Source: Taenia hydatigena (lineage: Eukaryota; Platyhelminthes; Cestoda; Cyclophyllidea; Taeniidae). From it: a stretch of DNA of 64,000 nt. Where the stretch lies: contig JADWOT020000002.1 of assembly GCA_036345935.2 (NCBI GenBank), forward strand, positions 19,620,342 through 19,684,341, read 5' to 3'. The notes beneath the pieces are model-generated. The model did no database searches. It worked only from the letters and a program-made list of their open reading frames with translations, and was not told the origin of the DNA. A program made the position numbers and the translations under genes. Numbering within the stretch: position 1 is the first letter of the stretch; each line of letters opens with the position of its first letter. Below, in pieces: positions 12,271 through 24,559 of this stretch.

Positions 12271-12276
12271 AATAAA
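12271..12276 (+). terminator. Polyadenylation signal of left CAP gene
   Basis: AATAAA lies about 160 bases past the stop codon. The right-arm copy keeps the same hexamer (34743-34748, minus strand). Confidence 0.5.
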
Positions 12277-12279
12277 TAC

Positions 12280-13544
12280 ATACAAACTCACATATCTTGA
12301 TGAATGCGGCTATGAGGAGAGGGCAACCTGTGGGGCGTAACGATGGGAGTGAGGAGAAAAGGGTGATGAGAAGGTGAGGATCTGGGAGGTAGTGATGTGC
12401 GCGGTGAAGAAGAAGAAGGAGATGTGTTTGCCTCAAGAATAGAGGCCCACGAACTGTAGATCCAATGCCAACGTTGAGAATTTGTCTCCATAATGCAGCA
12501 TGAAATGGGAGTACATGGCAAATAGGCCCGATGTTCAAGAAATGTCCTTTCTGAAGGGCAGGGACCAAATCGCACAGAACTTATTTGGTAATGTCAAACA
12601 AATGGCACAATGGTGCGTTTCAGGAGATCAGAATACAATATTTTGTTGTGATTATCATGGTTGTTGCGATGTTCCTATAAATTAAAAGAAGTAGTAAGTT
12701 TAACAAGCCCTTGGCTACCTCATGGTTTCGAGGCCATTCGTTAGTCAATTAGTGATTGTACGCTTTCTACGCTCAATTCGAGGCGCATATTATTGTTTGC
12801 TTTAAAAGAGCTTAATATGCAGACAGTTTTGCTTTCCTCACTCATCCTGTTTGCAAATCTGCCTCAGAAAGTGTCGCTTCTTTCCTCACATTGGGCAAGC
12901 AATCCGTGATGCCACAATTACTTCGAGCCGTCAATCTCCATTTACGTTGCAACGTTATCAGCAACTTTTACCCTGTACACGTGTCATTCCCGCCACATTC
13001 GTAAGGATCTAACACTTTCATTATTTGTGCTGTGTTTCCTATGCCTGCTGTAATATACCTAATGCCTCTTTGTGGAATTGCAGCGAAATTCAACTCTTCC
13101 ATCGGTGTAGTGCTGCACTTAATTAGCACTGCAGGCATTTAATTGTACTTTGCTGTGTGATTGTGCAGTTAAATGTCTCCGTCCTCTTAGCAACAAACTT
13201 TGCAAACCTCAGTCGCTGTCTTGTCTTCTCACAAAATAGTATGAACTCAAAGTGTAAAGGAATTACCTGTTGATGTGTTGGTGAAGTGGGCCCATCCCCA
13301 CATTCACACTGTGTTATTCCTTGCATTCTATGGTGAAGTGTGAGTGGTGGGCATTGACAAAGATGAGATCGGAGTGGGTCTATAGCACTGAGCGTGGACT
13401 CCATTTTAACAAGCTGCAACTTTTACTTAGTAGATACAAGGGGTCACCTCTGGTCAGAAAAGCTCAAAATGAAACCTACAAGCAGGACTTTCGTTCAATC
13501 ACCATTGCAATTCGCCACCTATTCACAGCAAGATGATAAGTGAA
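12280..13544. other. Left-arm DNA downstream of the CAP gene
   Basis: This stretch aligns with about 33480-34740 in reverse. The pair of frames at 12251-12568 (-) and 34492-34722 (+) translate similarly at first (PICHVLPFHAALWRQIL) but then diverge, with interruptions. No domain was recognised, and I regard this as shared ancestry of non-coding DNA. Confidence 0.45.
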
Positions 13545-14760
13545 AATGGGGAAGAACGAAGCAATACTAGACCTCTGGCCAATATGCAGGTAAAAAGACG
13601 TGAAATTGGACCCATTGTCTGGATTCAAGGTGAATTTCAGGGTCAAGTGACGTAAGAATCGGTCTTTGGTTAGAGGTCTGAGTGATGATCTGGGACAAAT
13701 GACGTACTACATAACCCTGAACATGTGACAAGTTGGTCAGCTGACTAAGGTGCGGTGGCTACCTGGTAGTATGATTGGGCCATGCATTCGACACAGCTCG
13801 AGACATCGCAGTCACCGTGGGCAAGTGCATAACGATGTGTGTACACTAGGGAAGTCTCTACACCATGTGGCAACAGTAACTGAGAGACGGGCATTGTGCG
13901 GACGAGAAGGCGGTGAGATGGGCGTAAAAAGGTTGGATATGGGTGATGAAGATGAGTTTTCCGTCCCTTTGAATTTGACATTCACGGGTAAGCGGTGCAG
14001 TGCGAAATTATATGTCGATTCTCTACACCGACGTAGAACCCACACACCACACCCGGTCTTCCGTCCAAATCCTTCAAGCACAATACCGTGCTCCTGCTCG
14101 CATCCTGGGTAAATGCACAGTCTACCTTGAAGAGCAGTTTTGTGAACCTCCTCCTTGCTCTCATCTCTAAGGCCTTGAGGCGATTACCATCGCAATTCAC
14201 CACCCTTTTTCAACAGGATAATAAGCGGGAGAAGAGAACGGGATACTGAAAATAGTGTGTCATTAACCAGTCTCTTAGAGAGGACCGTTGGAATGTTGGA
14301 ATGAATGAATGACTGCTTTCAGTCAGCAAACCAAGCACAGGGTTCCAATGCACATTGATGCTTTGCAGTAATAGCATTCTGCAACCTCACTTCACTCTTT
14401 GCTTGTGCTTTAGCTGTCATGGCGTAAACTGCCCTTAAGTGAACCTCAGCTGCTTGACAAGAAGGAAAAAAGCAAGTGCGACTGCCCTTCATACGACAAG
14501 CGCAAGACCAGAACCGTGTGCCTCGGTCAGCTGGTGTCATGATTTGGCCTTGCGGTCAGTAAGGGATCGAAAACTGCCAAAACATGCGCTTATACTTGCT
14601 TGCCCCATTGATCTCTTACAGTTGCTCAAAGCTGTCAATTTGGTAAAAGTCCAGCACCGTTCGGGAAACTCTACTTACAGATACCACCATTGGCTACCTC
14701 TCGTGCGTGTTATTTGTAGCCCGATGAAGCAACTTCGTTAGAGTGGACTTATCAAATCCT
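13545..14760 (+). repeat. Dispersed repeat R2, copy 1 (left arm)
   Basis: R2 landmarks in order are 'ttgccacatgg'-type sequence (here inverse), 'gcatcct.ggtaaa.gcacagtctac', 'ttcaacaggataataag', 'gcaaaccaagcacagg' and 'gtgaacctcagctg' followed by a purine-rich stretch and 'aaagctgtcaatt'. Other copies are about 16990-17880 (-), 28470-29460 (+), 32290-33480 (-) and a partial copy at 42420-43010 (+). The leading part at 13600-13735 contains several TGACGTA-like motifs. Open frames in the copies are not shared by all of them. Confidence 0.7.
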
Positions 14761-16989
14761 TTTATCCGAAATGTCAGCATCAGTAAGACATGGCAGATGT
14801 GTTGCAGAGTGCGAAGGACCATTCCAGCACTTTAATGTGTCCGAACGCTAAGAATACCTCACCACTTTAATGCCGTCAACATTGTTCATCTAGGCTACGC
14901 TGCTTTATTCATACTGACTTGTCGGTATCCCGAATTCAATGCTACAGTGAGTAGGATTCTACTTCGACTTGTATGGTACATCGTGAAGAAAGGGTGTCCA
15001 ACAACTCGTTTGATCACTTCACCTGCAAATTGCTCTAATATTCGACTACTTCAGCCCTTGAATAAGGTCGTCGAAATGACATTAATGGCAAGCAAATCTA
15101 GGATGATTGGCCAGGCATCAAATCTGCATGAGTGCCGAGGAATAATTGTACGGGGTTGAAGTCATTCAACAGTGTCATCAGCTGTTGCGTTTCCACATCA
15201 AAGCAACTTGAACTACATTTTGCGTCATTTGCTCCGTTCGGTGCTCAAAACTAGTTGAGAGAAGTGCAGTTTGCCCTCTCATGTGACTTAGAGCAAAGTT
15301 GCCGACACAGTAAAGAGGATTCCCGCAGTTGTCATCATTTGGAGTTAGAGTGGTATTAACGAAAACGACATTCTTTGATCGCTGGCAGCCGAGCTTACAA
15401 TCCGGCGTGAAGGAATTCACTCCAAAACGTCCCATTTTTACTAATAAATGGCTTTACTGAATATAGGAAAAGGAGGCGATAAGCACATTTGAAAGGTCAA
15501 TTTAGAGAAGCCATTTTTATGGCCTATTCATATTCCAACAGCTTTTTAATCTGATCTAAATGACCGACTGAATAGTAGATTGATGTGTGCGTAGCGTACC
15601 CATTGGATAACCAAGTGAAGCAGATTGTTACCATCAAATGAACCAATATGCTGAACAGCCGATCAATCTGGAGTCACATTCACTTCCGACTGTTAGGTCG
15701 CTATAGTCTGCGCACTCCAGAGAACGTAGGCAATGTGCCATAGCTGCTGGCAAGGAATAATCCCTATTCAAACTGTTGGTCACTTGGATAGTTTATTGAT
15801 CAGACGGTTGGTTCGACTGTTAAATCACTCAACAACTTACACTGCAACGAAGACGACGACTTGAACATCACGTGCGTGCATGGCAGCGAATGCTACGCAA
15901 AAGGATAACTCCAGTGATAGCTGTCCGTGTCAATGAAAGCATGAGGCTATCCGTTAATTGGCTGTTTAGTGTCAGCCCAAATGGTGTCATGATGATTGCA
16001 TGACAATAAAATACTTTACGAGATGTGGACAGTTACTTCAGACTTTACGCACTTCAAATCACCTACCTTTCCCTCCTTCACAGGGTGCTTTCACCAATGC
16101 TTTCTAAACAGCTGCAGTAAGCAAATCTCATGAACATGGTACATAAAATGATTGGGCTCCATTTGTCGAAATCTGTTTTTTTCCACAGTGTGTGTTTAAA
16201 AGCCGCAGTTTCACCTGAATCACCTACGTGTGAGTGGAGCACTTATGTATTGTCTACCGGTGATCCACTTCAAACTGCTGCCTATTTGGTGAGACAAAAA
16301 CCGAGTGGATCATTTGGTCCACCTTGGTTCTCCAGCAGCTTAGCAACCACATGGTGGTTGTTAGACTGCAGCAGAGGGCAATCTTGATTGCAGTGATATG
16401 GAAACTCTACCGAAGTAAACAAAAACCAAATTCTCTCCTATCCGATCTACTGTGCATGACTACCTTCAAGGAAGCCCACTTGCACCTACACATTCTTCCA
16501 GTCAGTTGGCAACTTTGGTGATAGCAAATTAAAACCGAATCAATCCTCCTACTTGAACATTTACATGCTTAGCTGGCTGGCTGGCTGACTAGTGGATTAC
16601 TGAGAGCACTACAAATTAATTGGGCAGTCGAATTAGGTGGGTAAAGTGGTATAAGTAGGTGAGACACAGCCTAGTGTTCGTACTGCTGATGTGCTATTCG
16701 ACGAGAGAGTGGTAGCTGAATGCGTGCGAATTTAAAGGTGTTTAGATAGCAAAAGTGACGTCGTAACAACAAATTTGGCAACAGTTACTGCTTGAAGCTC
16801 ATTTCTGGGCCTTATTGGAGATGGATGTGGGATGACTACCTGCTAACCAAAGAATTTATGAGCCCTCAAGTGCGATTTTGGATGGCACAAGTGTTGAATT
16901 GTGTCTGCGTTGACTAAGATGCAAGTCAGACATTGAATAGCCTGTCAATAGGTGGACCATTAGACTGACATATAGATAAAAAAGGGTGC
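14761..16989. other. Left-arm intergenic DNA
   Basis: This stretch is alignable to about 30060-32290 in reverse. It contains a GGCT microsatellite at 16571-16590, and frames at 14947-15159, 15178-15435 and 16130-16387 that are broken or shifted in the other arm. No gene was recognised. Confidence 0.5.
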
Positions 16990-17880
16990 AATGTGATAAA
17001 ATCTTTGCATGAATCATGCTATTACGCCATAGTGTAAAGGGGTAGGGGATTAGGAGGACAAAGGAAAAAAGAAACCAGAAGATTTACCAGGGTCTCTTGC
17101 GTCTTTTTGATTCCGAGTCGGCATCTTGGAAAAAAGGGTCTGAATTCTTCAGTCTGACAAAAGTGTTCCATCAGGCGCACGAATGGTAGCTGTCAGTGGA
17201 GGTTTCCAATAGATTATGCAGCAATGTCTCTACAATATTACATTGCATTTTCCTAATTGAGAGCTTTGAGCAGCTGCAAGTGGTCAAGTGAATTGCAAGA
17301 AGCTTCTCGTGGCGCAAAAATGGTCCATAAAGGCGGGCAAGTGTAGATGCATGCCTTGAGGCTGTTCAATGTTGCTGACCAAAAGCCAGTTCATGTCACC
17401 GATTGAGATGGAAAGGTTTCTGGTCTCGCACTTGGCTGTACGATGAGTATTTGCTGTCATATGAAGGAAAATTGCATCAACTCCCTTCCCACCTGTCACA
17501 CAGCTGAGGTTCATTTAAGGACAGTTGACTCCAAACCAGATTAAGATACGGGCAAAAGATGAATCAAAGGTAAAAGTGCAGAGCAAGCGGGTGGTGGCTG
17601 CAGTTGCAGAATGCGCATTGGCATCCTGTGCTCGGTTTGCTGACTAAAAACAGTCGATGACAGTGAAAAACCGCTCCTCAACGTGGACTATGCGTTCACC
17701 TAGGATGCGAGGAGGGAGCGCGGCTTTGTGCTTGAATGGTACACATGAAAGGCTAGGTGCGGTGTGTGGATACCAAGCGAGAGCGACAGAACAAAGGCTA
17801 CCGCGTCCTGAAGCACACGACCGTGTCACCGGTCGCAAGCTCGCATCCTTCTCAACTCAAATATTGCGTAGTTTTCTCTT
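16990..17880 (-). repeat. Dispersed repeat R2, copy 2 (left arm, inverted)
   Basis: Reverse-strand copy of the family at 13545-14760, recognisable by the inverse of 'gaacctcagctgtgtgac', 'aaagctg..aatt' and 'gcatcctaggtgaacgcatagtc'. It points toward copy 1, so each arm contains a convergent R2 pair. Confidence 0.65.
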
Positions 17881-18780
17881 TAGCTACTACATCAGTATGT
17901 CAACTGCTTTACAGAGCAATTTCTTCATACTGTGTGCGATGAAGGAGGCACACAGTAGCAGCACAGCACTTTCGACAGAGGAGAGTTGGTATAGGAGACC
18001 AGTACATCTCCTTCCACCGCAAAATGACCTTCAGAAAACTGGGGTAATAGAGTGTCGAAGAAGGGGAGCTGAATCCTCACTTCATCACGGTGAGGTGTGG
18101 TTACCGAGCCTCCTTCGTTCTTGTGTGTAAATTGATTGTACTTGCTTGGTCTTACAGACGATGATGCTGCTACATGATCACTCGGACATGCATCTTATAG
18201 TAGGTAAAGAGACAGAGCAGATACTCAGCTTTGCAGTTCACCATGGAAAAGATTGAACGTAGCATCTCCTGGTGCAATGCTCGAGGTTGGCATAAGCAGA
18301 TTCTACCTCTCTGTAGGTTTCTCTGCAATGCAGTCATATCGTCTTCGCCATGACAATCGATGACCCCAGCCAAATGGCACTTTTGACGTTTCGGTAACTT
18401 GATGATGATGTCGGACAGTAAGATTCGTCTGTGCGACGTCACTCCGTGCCTACCTGTCATTCACTCAGCTTCTCAGACAAATGTACTCATTTGAGCAGCT
18501 AGATTGTGGTCTTTCATTCAATCCAATCCTCTGGTCAATTCACTGCAACGTACCACAGATGCCCCGCTAAAGTTCTCCTCCTTGTCTTTCATTTTCGCAC
18601 AGCGAGTAGAGTGATACCATGTAGGGATCACTCTTCTTTGTTTTTTAATGAAGAAGTCAGAGTGATGATTGTTATGCTGTTTCAGAAAATCCCCTTCATC
18701 CTCGAAGGAGGATGCCGACGGTTCCAAAGAAAGAAGAGTAATCGCTAAAACGTCTCCTGTCTGGCGTTGAGAACTGCTTA
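17881..18780. other. Left-arm DNA with degenerate R3 relic
   Basis: This stretch aligns with about 27560-28450 in reverse. Positions 18490-18690 resemble the R3 segment near 5370-5570 ('cagctagattgtggtctttcattcaatcc', then 'agtagagtga.a.catgtagggatcactc'). The 157-codon frame at 17657-18130 (+) is not open in the right arm and is not called. Confidence 0.5.
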
Positions 18781-18789
18781 GGCAATATG

Positions 18790-20060
18790 GCAAGTGGAGA
18801 AGGGCAACACAACTCTAACATATGTCTCTAGTCAATTGGTATATCATGTTGGATATCATGTTTCATGCTGATGACCATGATGCCTTTGATGAGCATCTGA
18901 TTTGGCCTGCAAACTAACCCTTACGATGTCAAAGAACAAATGGTGCATTGTTTGGGCTCCATGTGATGACAAGCTTGGGTGACTGAAAGACGACTCTTCA
19001 GTAACGCCAATAGGAGAGGTGCGAAATCATTGAGCACCTCCATCGGCTGCACTTGAACAAACGCTGCAACTGGTTCAAGTGTGATTAACTTGTTTTTCCC
19101 ACCTCACCAAATGCAACGCCATAATTGAATGAGTTGTTGACCATTAGTAGATACGCGACACTAGACATGGACTTCAAACGACGCTGTTCAATACCATTGT
19201 GCTGGACCAGCTAGTTAGATCAAGGAACGTTCATTCCCATAGCTATCACTGACAACTTACTCACCCTGACTCGATGTGCGCTTTAAAGCGCTGCGTAAAA
19301 CATGACTGCTGCTACAAAATTATTGCAGCCAATTCCCCTTGTCAAGCTGAGGTCATCGCCGTAAAGCATTGATTCCATTGCTCTCTGTTGGTCTTGTCGA
19401 TTTCCCATACCACTCTCACTTTTCTATTTACGAGACATCAATAAATTGCAGGGTCATGAAACCACAAAACTCTTAAGCTATAATCGTTGGCGATATTGCC
19501 ATTGTTTCATGATGATGACGTCCACTGAACAGCGTGATTTTCCATGAAAGCCTAGTCATTACTTCCACAATTCCATGCAACATCAAGATTCACACGTTTG
19601 ATGAACCCACAGACTTCTAACTGCCATTCTCTCAATAACTCATGTAAAATCATATGAAATCGTGAACAACATTGGTTTGAAGAGACGGAGCTCAAAATTA
19701 ATGGTTTTGCATGACCAGCAGATCATCATAATTTTATGTCTGCTTCCCATATTGTAACACGCGACTTTGCTTTTGTAACTGGAGTTTCCTGCTCATCGTC
19801 TAAGTTCACATGCTCAAAGCTGAAGTCGGCATTTCACAAAAGCTATCATATGACCAGTGTCTGTTGTGTTAAACCCGTCCTGCATCACCGATCACCAGCA
19901 ACTCTAATTCATACTACAAAGACACGATCTCATCTTATAAATCAACTTCTCATTGTGGTTCCCAAGAGCCACAGAGTGGAAAGAAACAGTTGCGTAGACA
20001 ATGAAAGGTGCTTTGTGTACAACATCCACACACCGATGGCGTTTCTACTTTTATGTCCAT
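18790..20060 (-). repeat. Compound repeat R1/Y, left-arm copy
   Basis: R1 (19430-20060) is joined to a second block, Y (about 18790-19430), giving a unit of about 1.3 kb. In the strand sense of Y this unit runs on the minus strand. The same R1-Y order and relative orientation are found at 23090-24430 and 26330-27560. At 9110-9870 and 37110-37860 only R1 is present. Y carries 'ggtgaggtgggaaaa', 'gttgcagcgtttgttca' and 'ggaggtgctcaatgattt' blocks. No reading frame survives across copies. Confidence 0.7.
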
Positions 20061-21880
20061 TCCTGTCCTGGTCAGAGATCATCGGATAGGTAACTGACTT
20101 CCAGCACATTCCAAAGATCGTGCTCATCTTCCGCTCCTCTTTCGTTTATGGAGATCCGCACTAACTGCAATAAGTTGATAGCAACGCGATCATTGCAGCT
20201 ATGATTGACTGATCTTGTCCACGGCCTAGATATAATGCTTGTTAGCACCCAGCTTAGCTCTTACTCCAGCACCGTAATGAAGAGGGCCTTGCTGAAGTCA
20301 TTGTCATCCGCACAACTTCTCTCCCTTGCTCATAATCTAACCCTACATAACATCCGCTTGCACAAATTCGGGTCAAATATGAAATAGTTGGCGTTGCATC
20401 CTCTTTTGATAATCCAATTTAACAATTTGCTTTCATTAATCCATTCCACTGAAATAACCACCTATCACTTTCTCTTTTTACGCAATTTTGATGTTTTATG
20501 CTTCAATAAGCGCTGTTATGTTACAGAAAGCCAAATCTATGTTGGAGATTGTACTTCCTTCTCTTTACTTGGTCCTTATATTTGCCAGTTATTTTATTGC
20601 CCTACTTTAACTGCCTTTGCATTAGCGTTGGTGCCAATGCTTGGTAGGCTTAACAAACACCCAAGCACCACAGGAAAACAAAGGTGTTGCCGATTCCTTT
20701 AAAGCAGATACGTAGCCTTCTCACCAGCCGACAATCGTTCACTTGCAAGGCAAGAATTGGGATTCTACACCACGTGCATAGTGACAACAGTAACATTGAC
20801 ATCGCTTGTCATTTCCAAATAATTACTGTGGTTACTATGAGCCTAGGATCTATTTTTTCAAAATCGTCCACCATAACAGATATCTTTTGGCAGAACGCAA
20901 CCGGATTCCCTAATAGAGCCTGCCAGTGATTTCGAGATGAACGTGAGAGAAGTTGTCTTTTATTCCTTGTAAAAACCTAATCCATATCTTAGCGCGAATC
21001 GTAGTGTCTCTCAAACGGTATCCAATCTACCACATTTAGCAGCCTGTGACCAAAGGCAGAGGAAGACAATAATGCGATATCTTTGTTATGTTCAACAATT
21101 GATCATTAGTTAAGCAGAAGGGATTATGCGCTGCCAAAGAGTCTCCTCGCAGTTCATTCGTGCACTTGAAATAATATCCCTCCCACTCAGCTTTGGCGCG
21201 TGTCTACCACTTCATTCCTATTAAGCCTTACAGCATTCGCTTCATCGAATCACTGGAGCTCCATGGCATACCAACCACCTCAGGCTAGCAAATAAGAGGT
21301 GAGAGCCTAAGCCAGTCATTCTGCACACAAGCATTGGTGAAATGGATCGGCGTTTACCACTGACTCGCGATCCCATTGTAAGGTCGCGATAATGTCACTT
21401 AGTGCAAGTTTGTTTTTCATAACAAAGATATGAACATCAGAACGCATTTACTTGTAGTAAATCAGAAACGTTCAGCATTGATCTATTAAGCGTTTGGGAG
21501 CAACTGCAGGGTGTCCTTCGTATTTACACAACTCGATGCTACTATATTTGAGGTGTGGTTTTGAGACACTACATGTTTAGTCCATTTTGGCCCTGGCATT
21601 AATTTTTCCCTGATTTGGCGCACCAACACAAACTGCATTATCGCACCGACACCGCGCAATTTGGAGTTGAATGATTTTGCCGAGACATACGAATGATGTG
21701 CTGCCCTCATCACGATTGAACATATGTAGATACATTTGCTGGCTCCTCACTACTGCACAAATGTCGGTCTTAAGTCTACGCGAAAATCCCGTTTATTGCC
21801 AGTTGTGAAGCACTTGCTTAATTTTACTTGTTGCATGCTAATGAGTTTTGTGACTATCGTGAATATCTCTCTAAAAGGTA
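20061..21880. other. Innermost left-arm DNA
   Basis: This stretch aligns with about 24570-26330 in reverse, including matching frames at 21486-21713 (-) and 24673-24969 (+) with similar translations (SAKSFNSKLRGVGAIMQFVLVRQI against LGKIIQFQIARCRYDNAVCVGRQI read through changes). Without a known domain and with indels between copies, these are not called as genes. Confidence 0.45.
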
Positions 21881-22185
21881 TTAGTTCTTTACTAATGTCT
21901 TGTTAGTGGAAAAGTGAGGGAAGTATAGGGAACCCACAAGAACAGCAGAAAGCAGTGGAACCAATGCTTTACGGTGATAACCCCAGCTAGACGAGGAAAA
22001 TTCACTGCCATGATTTCGTAGCAGCAATCACGTTTCACGCAGCGTCTTAAGGCGCACATCAAGTCAAGGTGAGTACATTGTCAACGATAGCCACGAAAAT
22101 GGACTTTCTCAAATTTTGGTGGCTAATTTAGCACGATGGTATTTAACAGCATTGCTTCAAAGCCAAGCCGAGCGTCGTATATCTA
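21880..22185 (+). repeat. Partial Y repeat at inner edge of left arm
   Basis: The sequence from 'tggaaaagtgagggaagtatagggaacc' to 'cgtcgtatatctactaatgg' matches 23820-24110 in the same orientation and is a diverged match to 26940-27215 (+). It lies exactly where the inverted-duplication homology ends, so a repeat sits at the palindrome's inner breakpoint. Confidence 0.65.
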
Positions 22186-24559
22186 CTAATGGGTCTGTCT
22201 CAGATCCACAGATGTTCATTCCGCAAATTCGAGGCCATGGGGTTCTTACAGAAGTGCATTTCCTATCTGCTCCTTTTCAAGGGAACATCTTCATCTCACC
22301 ATTCTCGGTTAATTCAACATATGGCATTAAGTTGCCTTCGACTTCCATTTTCGGTAATTTGAAACAACTGAATTTGCTTTTGGAACAATGCAAAGAATAC
22401 CGCTTTATCAATCCTTTGCGAATTTCACTGAGTGTGCAAAAAGAGCAACAACGTAGTCCAATATTTCTGCAAAAATACCACTTTGTTATTAGTCTATGAA
22501 AACTCGTCATTTTACTCCTGTGTAATCGTTACCAATCCTCACCAGATTAGCCCTTTTATGGCTTAGAAAAAAGATTTCTACATCAACCTTGTTAGCGGCA
22601 GTAACACTGAAATGGTTGGTTCGCTATCCACCTATTTTAGTCAACGCGGGTCTCCACAAACGAAAAAAGAACAGAAGGTGAGCACGATTTTTGAAATAAG
22701 TGAAGAGTTAGTCACACAAATAATAATTTCCAACCGATTCAAAGCACCTTCATTTCTCAACCCTTGTCAGTGCTTTTTGCTGTGCCATTAGCATGACACC
22801 ACTGAATGTGCTGCTAATGCGGGCATCGACCCGCAAGATGAATAACTGACGGCCTTTGCCTTTAGTGTTCCAGTTTCCTATTCGATAAGCCCATTACAGA
22901 CTACTCAACGCTATCATTTACGCTGACGTGGTCGATGCCACTGATAAACTGGATTCGCTCACCTCTTTTAACCAGTCACCTTTCGAGCAGAAGTTGACTG
23001 AAACGAACTAAAATGAATCAACTCCCATTATGGTAACCAGTAGTGATAACCGCAGAATGCAAGGTTTTGTGCATTTAATTGCTCAAATAAAATCTAGCAC
23101 AAATGCGTCACTGCGATGCGAGAATTAGTTGCGCTGAGGACATGAGGGGGCATAGAAGTTGAGACGTCATCGGTGTAGGGGTGTTGTGCACAAAGCATTT
23201 TTATTGTCCACTCAACTCTCCCCTTCCACATTATAGCTCTTGGGGTGCCACAGCGAGAAATGGAGTTCGAAGAAGAGGTCGCACCTACACGCACTAATGT
23301 AATGCCAAGCATGTGGTTAGAACTGCAGTCAGTGGTGATTGGTGAAGCAGAACGGGTTCAGCATAACGATCACAAGTCACATGTTAGCTTTTCTGAAATG
23401 TCGGCTTCAGCTCTGAGCCTATGATCGCAGACGTTGGGGGTGGAAAGGGCGGTTGAGCAGAAAACTTCACCAACCAAGGCGAATTCGTGCGAGACAATAT
23501 GAAAGGCAGATATGCAATTTTGATAAAATGTGGATCGTGTAAAACCATTGATTTTGAACTTCGTGTCTGCGAACAAATGATATTTATGATTTTAAATGAT
23601 TCATAAATAAACTATTTTTGTAAAGGAATTGTAGTTATGATTTTGCGGATTCTCCAAATGTGTGAACGTTTATGTTGCATAGAAGTGTGGAAGTAATGGC
23701 AAGGCTTTTATGGGAAATAATGTTGTTCAGTGGACGTCATCATCATGATTTAATGCTAACATCATCGGTGGCTAAAGCTCAAAAATTATGCGAAATTAGA
23801 AGGTTTATAATTTATTGATGGCTTGTTGGTGGAAAAGTGAAGGAAGCATAGGGAACTTACGAGATTAACAGAGAGCAATGGAGCCAATGCTTTACGGTGA
23901 TAACCCTAGCTTGACGAGGATAATTCACTGCCATGATTCTGTAGCAGCAGTCATGTTTCACGGGGCATCTTGAGGTGCACATCAAGTCAAGGTGAGCACA
24001 TTGTCAACGGTTGCCACAAAATGTACTTTCTCAAACTTGGATGGTTAATTTAGCACGAGGGTATTTAACAGCATTGTTTAAAAGCCAAATCGGGCATCGT
24101 ATATCTACTAGTGATCAACTCATTTAGTTTTGATACTGCTTCTGGTAAAGTGGAAAAGAATTTTATTAAAATTAAAGCAGTTGCAGCGTTTGTTCACCTA
24201 CAACAGATTGAGATGCTCAAAGGATTTCGCACCTCTCCTCTTCGTGTTACCGAAGAGTCCGCTCTCACTCACCCACGCTTGCCATCACATGATACGCGTA
24301 CAACGCACCATTTGCTTACAGGTCAAATCAATTACTCTCCAAAGGCATCAGAGCACTCGGCATGAAACATAACATCCAACACGAAATACCAATTGACCAG
24401 AGACACAATATAGAGCCATGAAGCCTTTCTTTACCGGTTATTAACGTGCAATCTTTTTTAATTTGTTTTAAATGACGCTTTAAATGACTACTTTTAGAGA
24501 CAATTTCGATGCAAGTGGATGTAAATAGGAAGACTTTTTTATTGAATTTTGTGAGCACT
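21896..24559. other. Spacer of the giant inverted duplication
   Basis: These 2.66 kb separate the two arms. They hold a partial Y repeat at the left edge, about 900 bases of apparently unique DNA (22190-23085), and one full R1/Y compound repeat (23090-24430). A 127-codon open frame at 22116-22499 starts inside the Y repeat and has no recognisable domain, so it is not called. Confidence 0.75.
23090..24430 (+). repeat. Compound repeat R1/Y, spacer copy
   Basis: R1 lies at 23090-23790 in reverse sense, followed by Y at about 23800-24430 in forward sense. The copy matches 26330-27560 in the same orientation. A tandem or ectopic relationship between this spacer copy and the copies at matching depth in each arm is likely. 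Confidence 0.7.

Larger units (their letters stand above)
6200..21895 (+). repeat. Left arm of a giant inverted duplication
   Basis: This arm matches the reverse complement of about 24560-40725 almost end to end. Matched landmarks, left against right, include the outer edge near 6202-6240 and 40690-40724, the tRNA-like sequence 7959-8040 and 38952-39033, and CAP gene exons 10976-12112 and 34938-36030. Others are an A/T-rich block near 12780-12830 and 34200-34260, the GGCT run 16571-16590 and 30425-30450, and the inner edge near 21840-21895 and 24560-24620. The coordinate sum of matched points is about 47000 in the outer part and about 46350-46460 in the inner part, so one arm has gained or lost about 600 bases near 16.9 / 29.5-30.05 kb. 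Divergence is visible in every line, so this is not a recent copy or a simple assembly artefact. Confidence 0.9.

Noticed and set aside
17657..18130. Longest open frame in the window, 157 codons on +
   Set aside because: By rough estimate, frames this long are expected by chance at this base composition. It lies in repeat DNA, its arm partner is not open, and no domain is visible.
22116..22499. 127-codon frame in the palindrome spacer
   Set aside because: It starts inside the Y repeat, has no splice or promoter context and no recognised domain.
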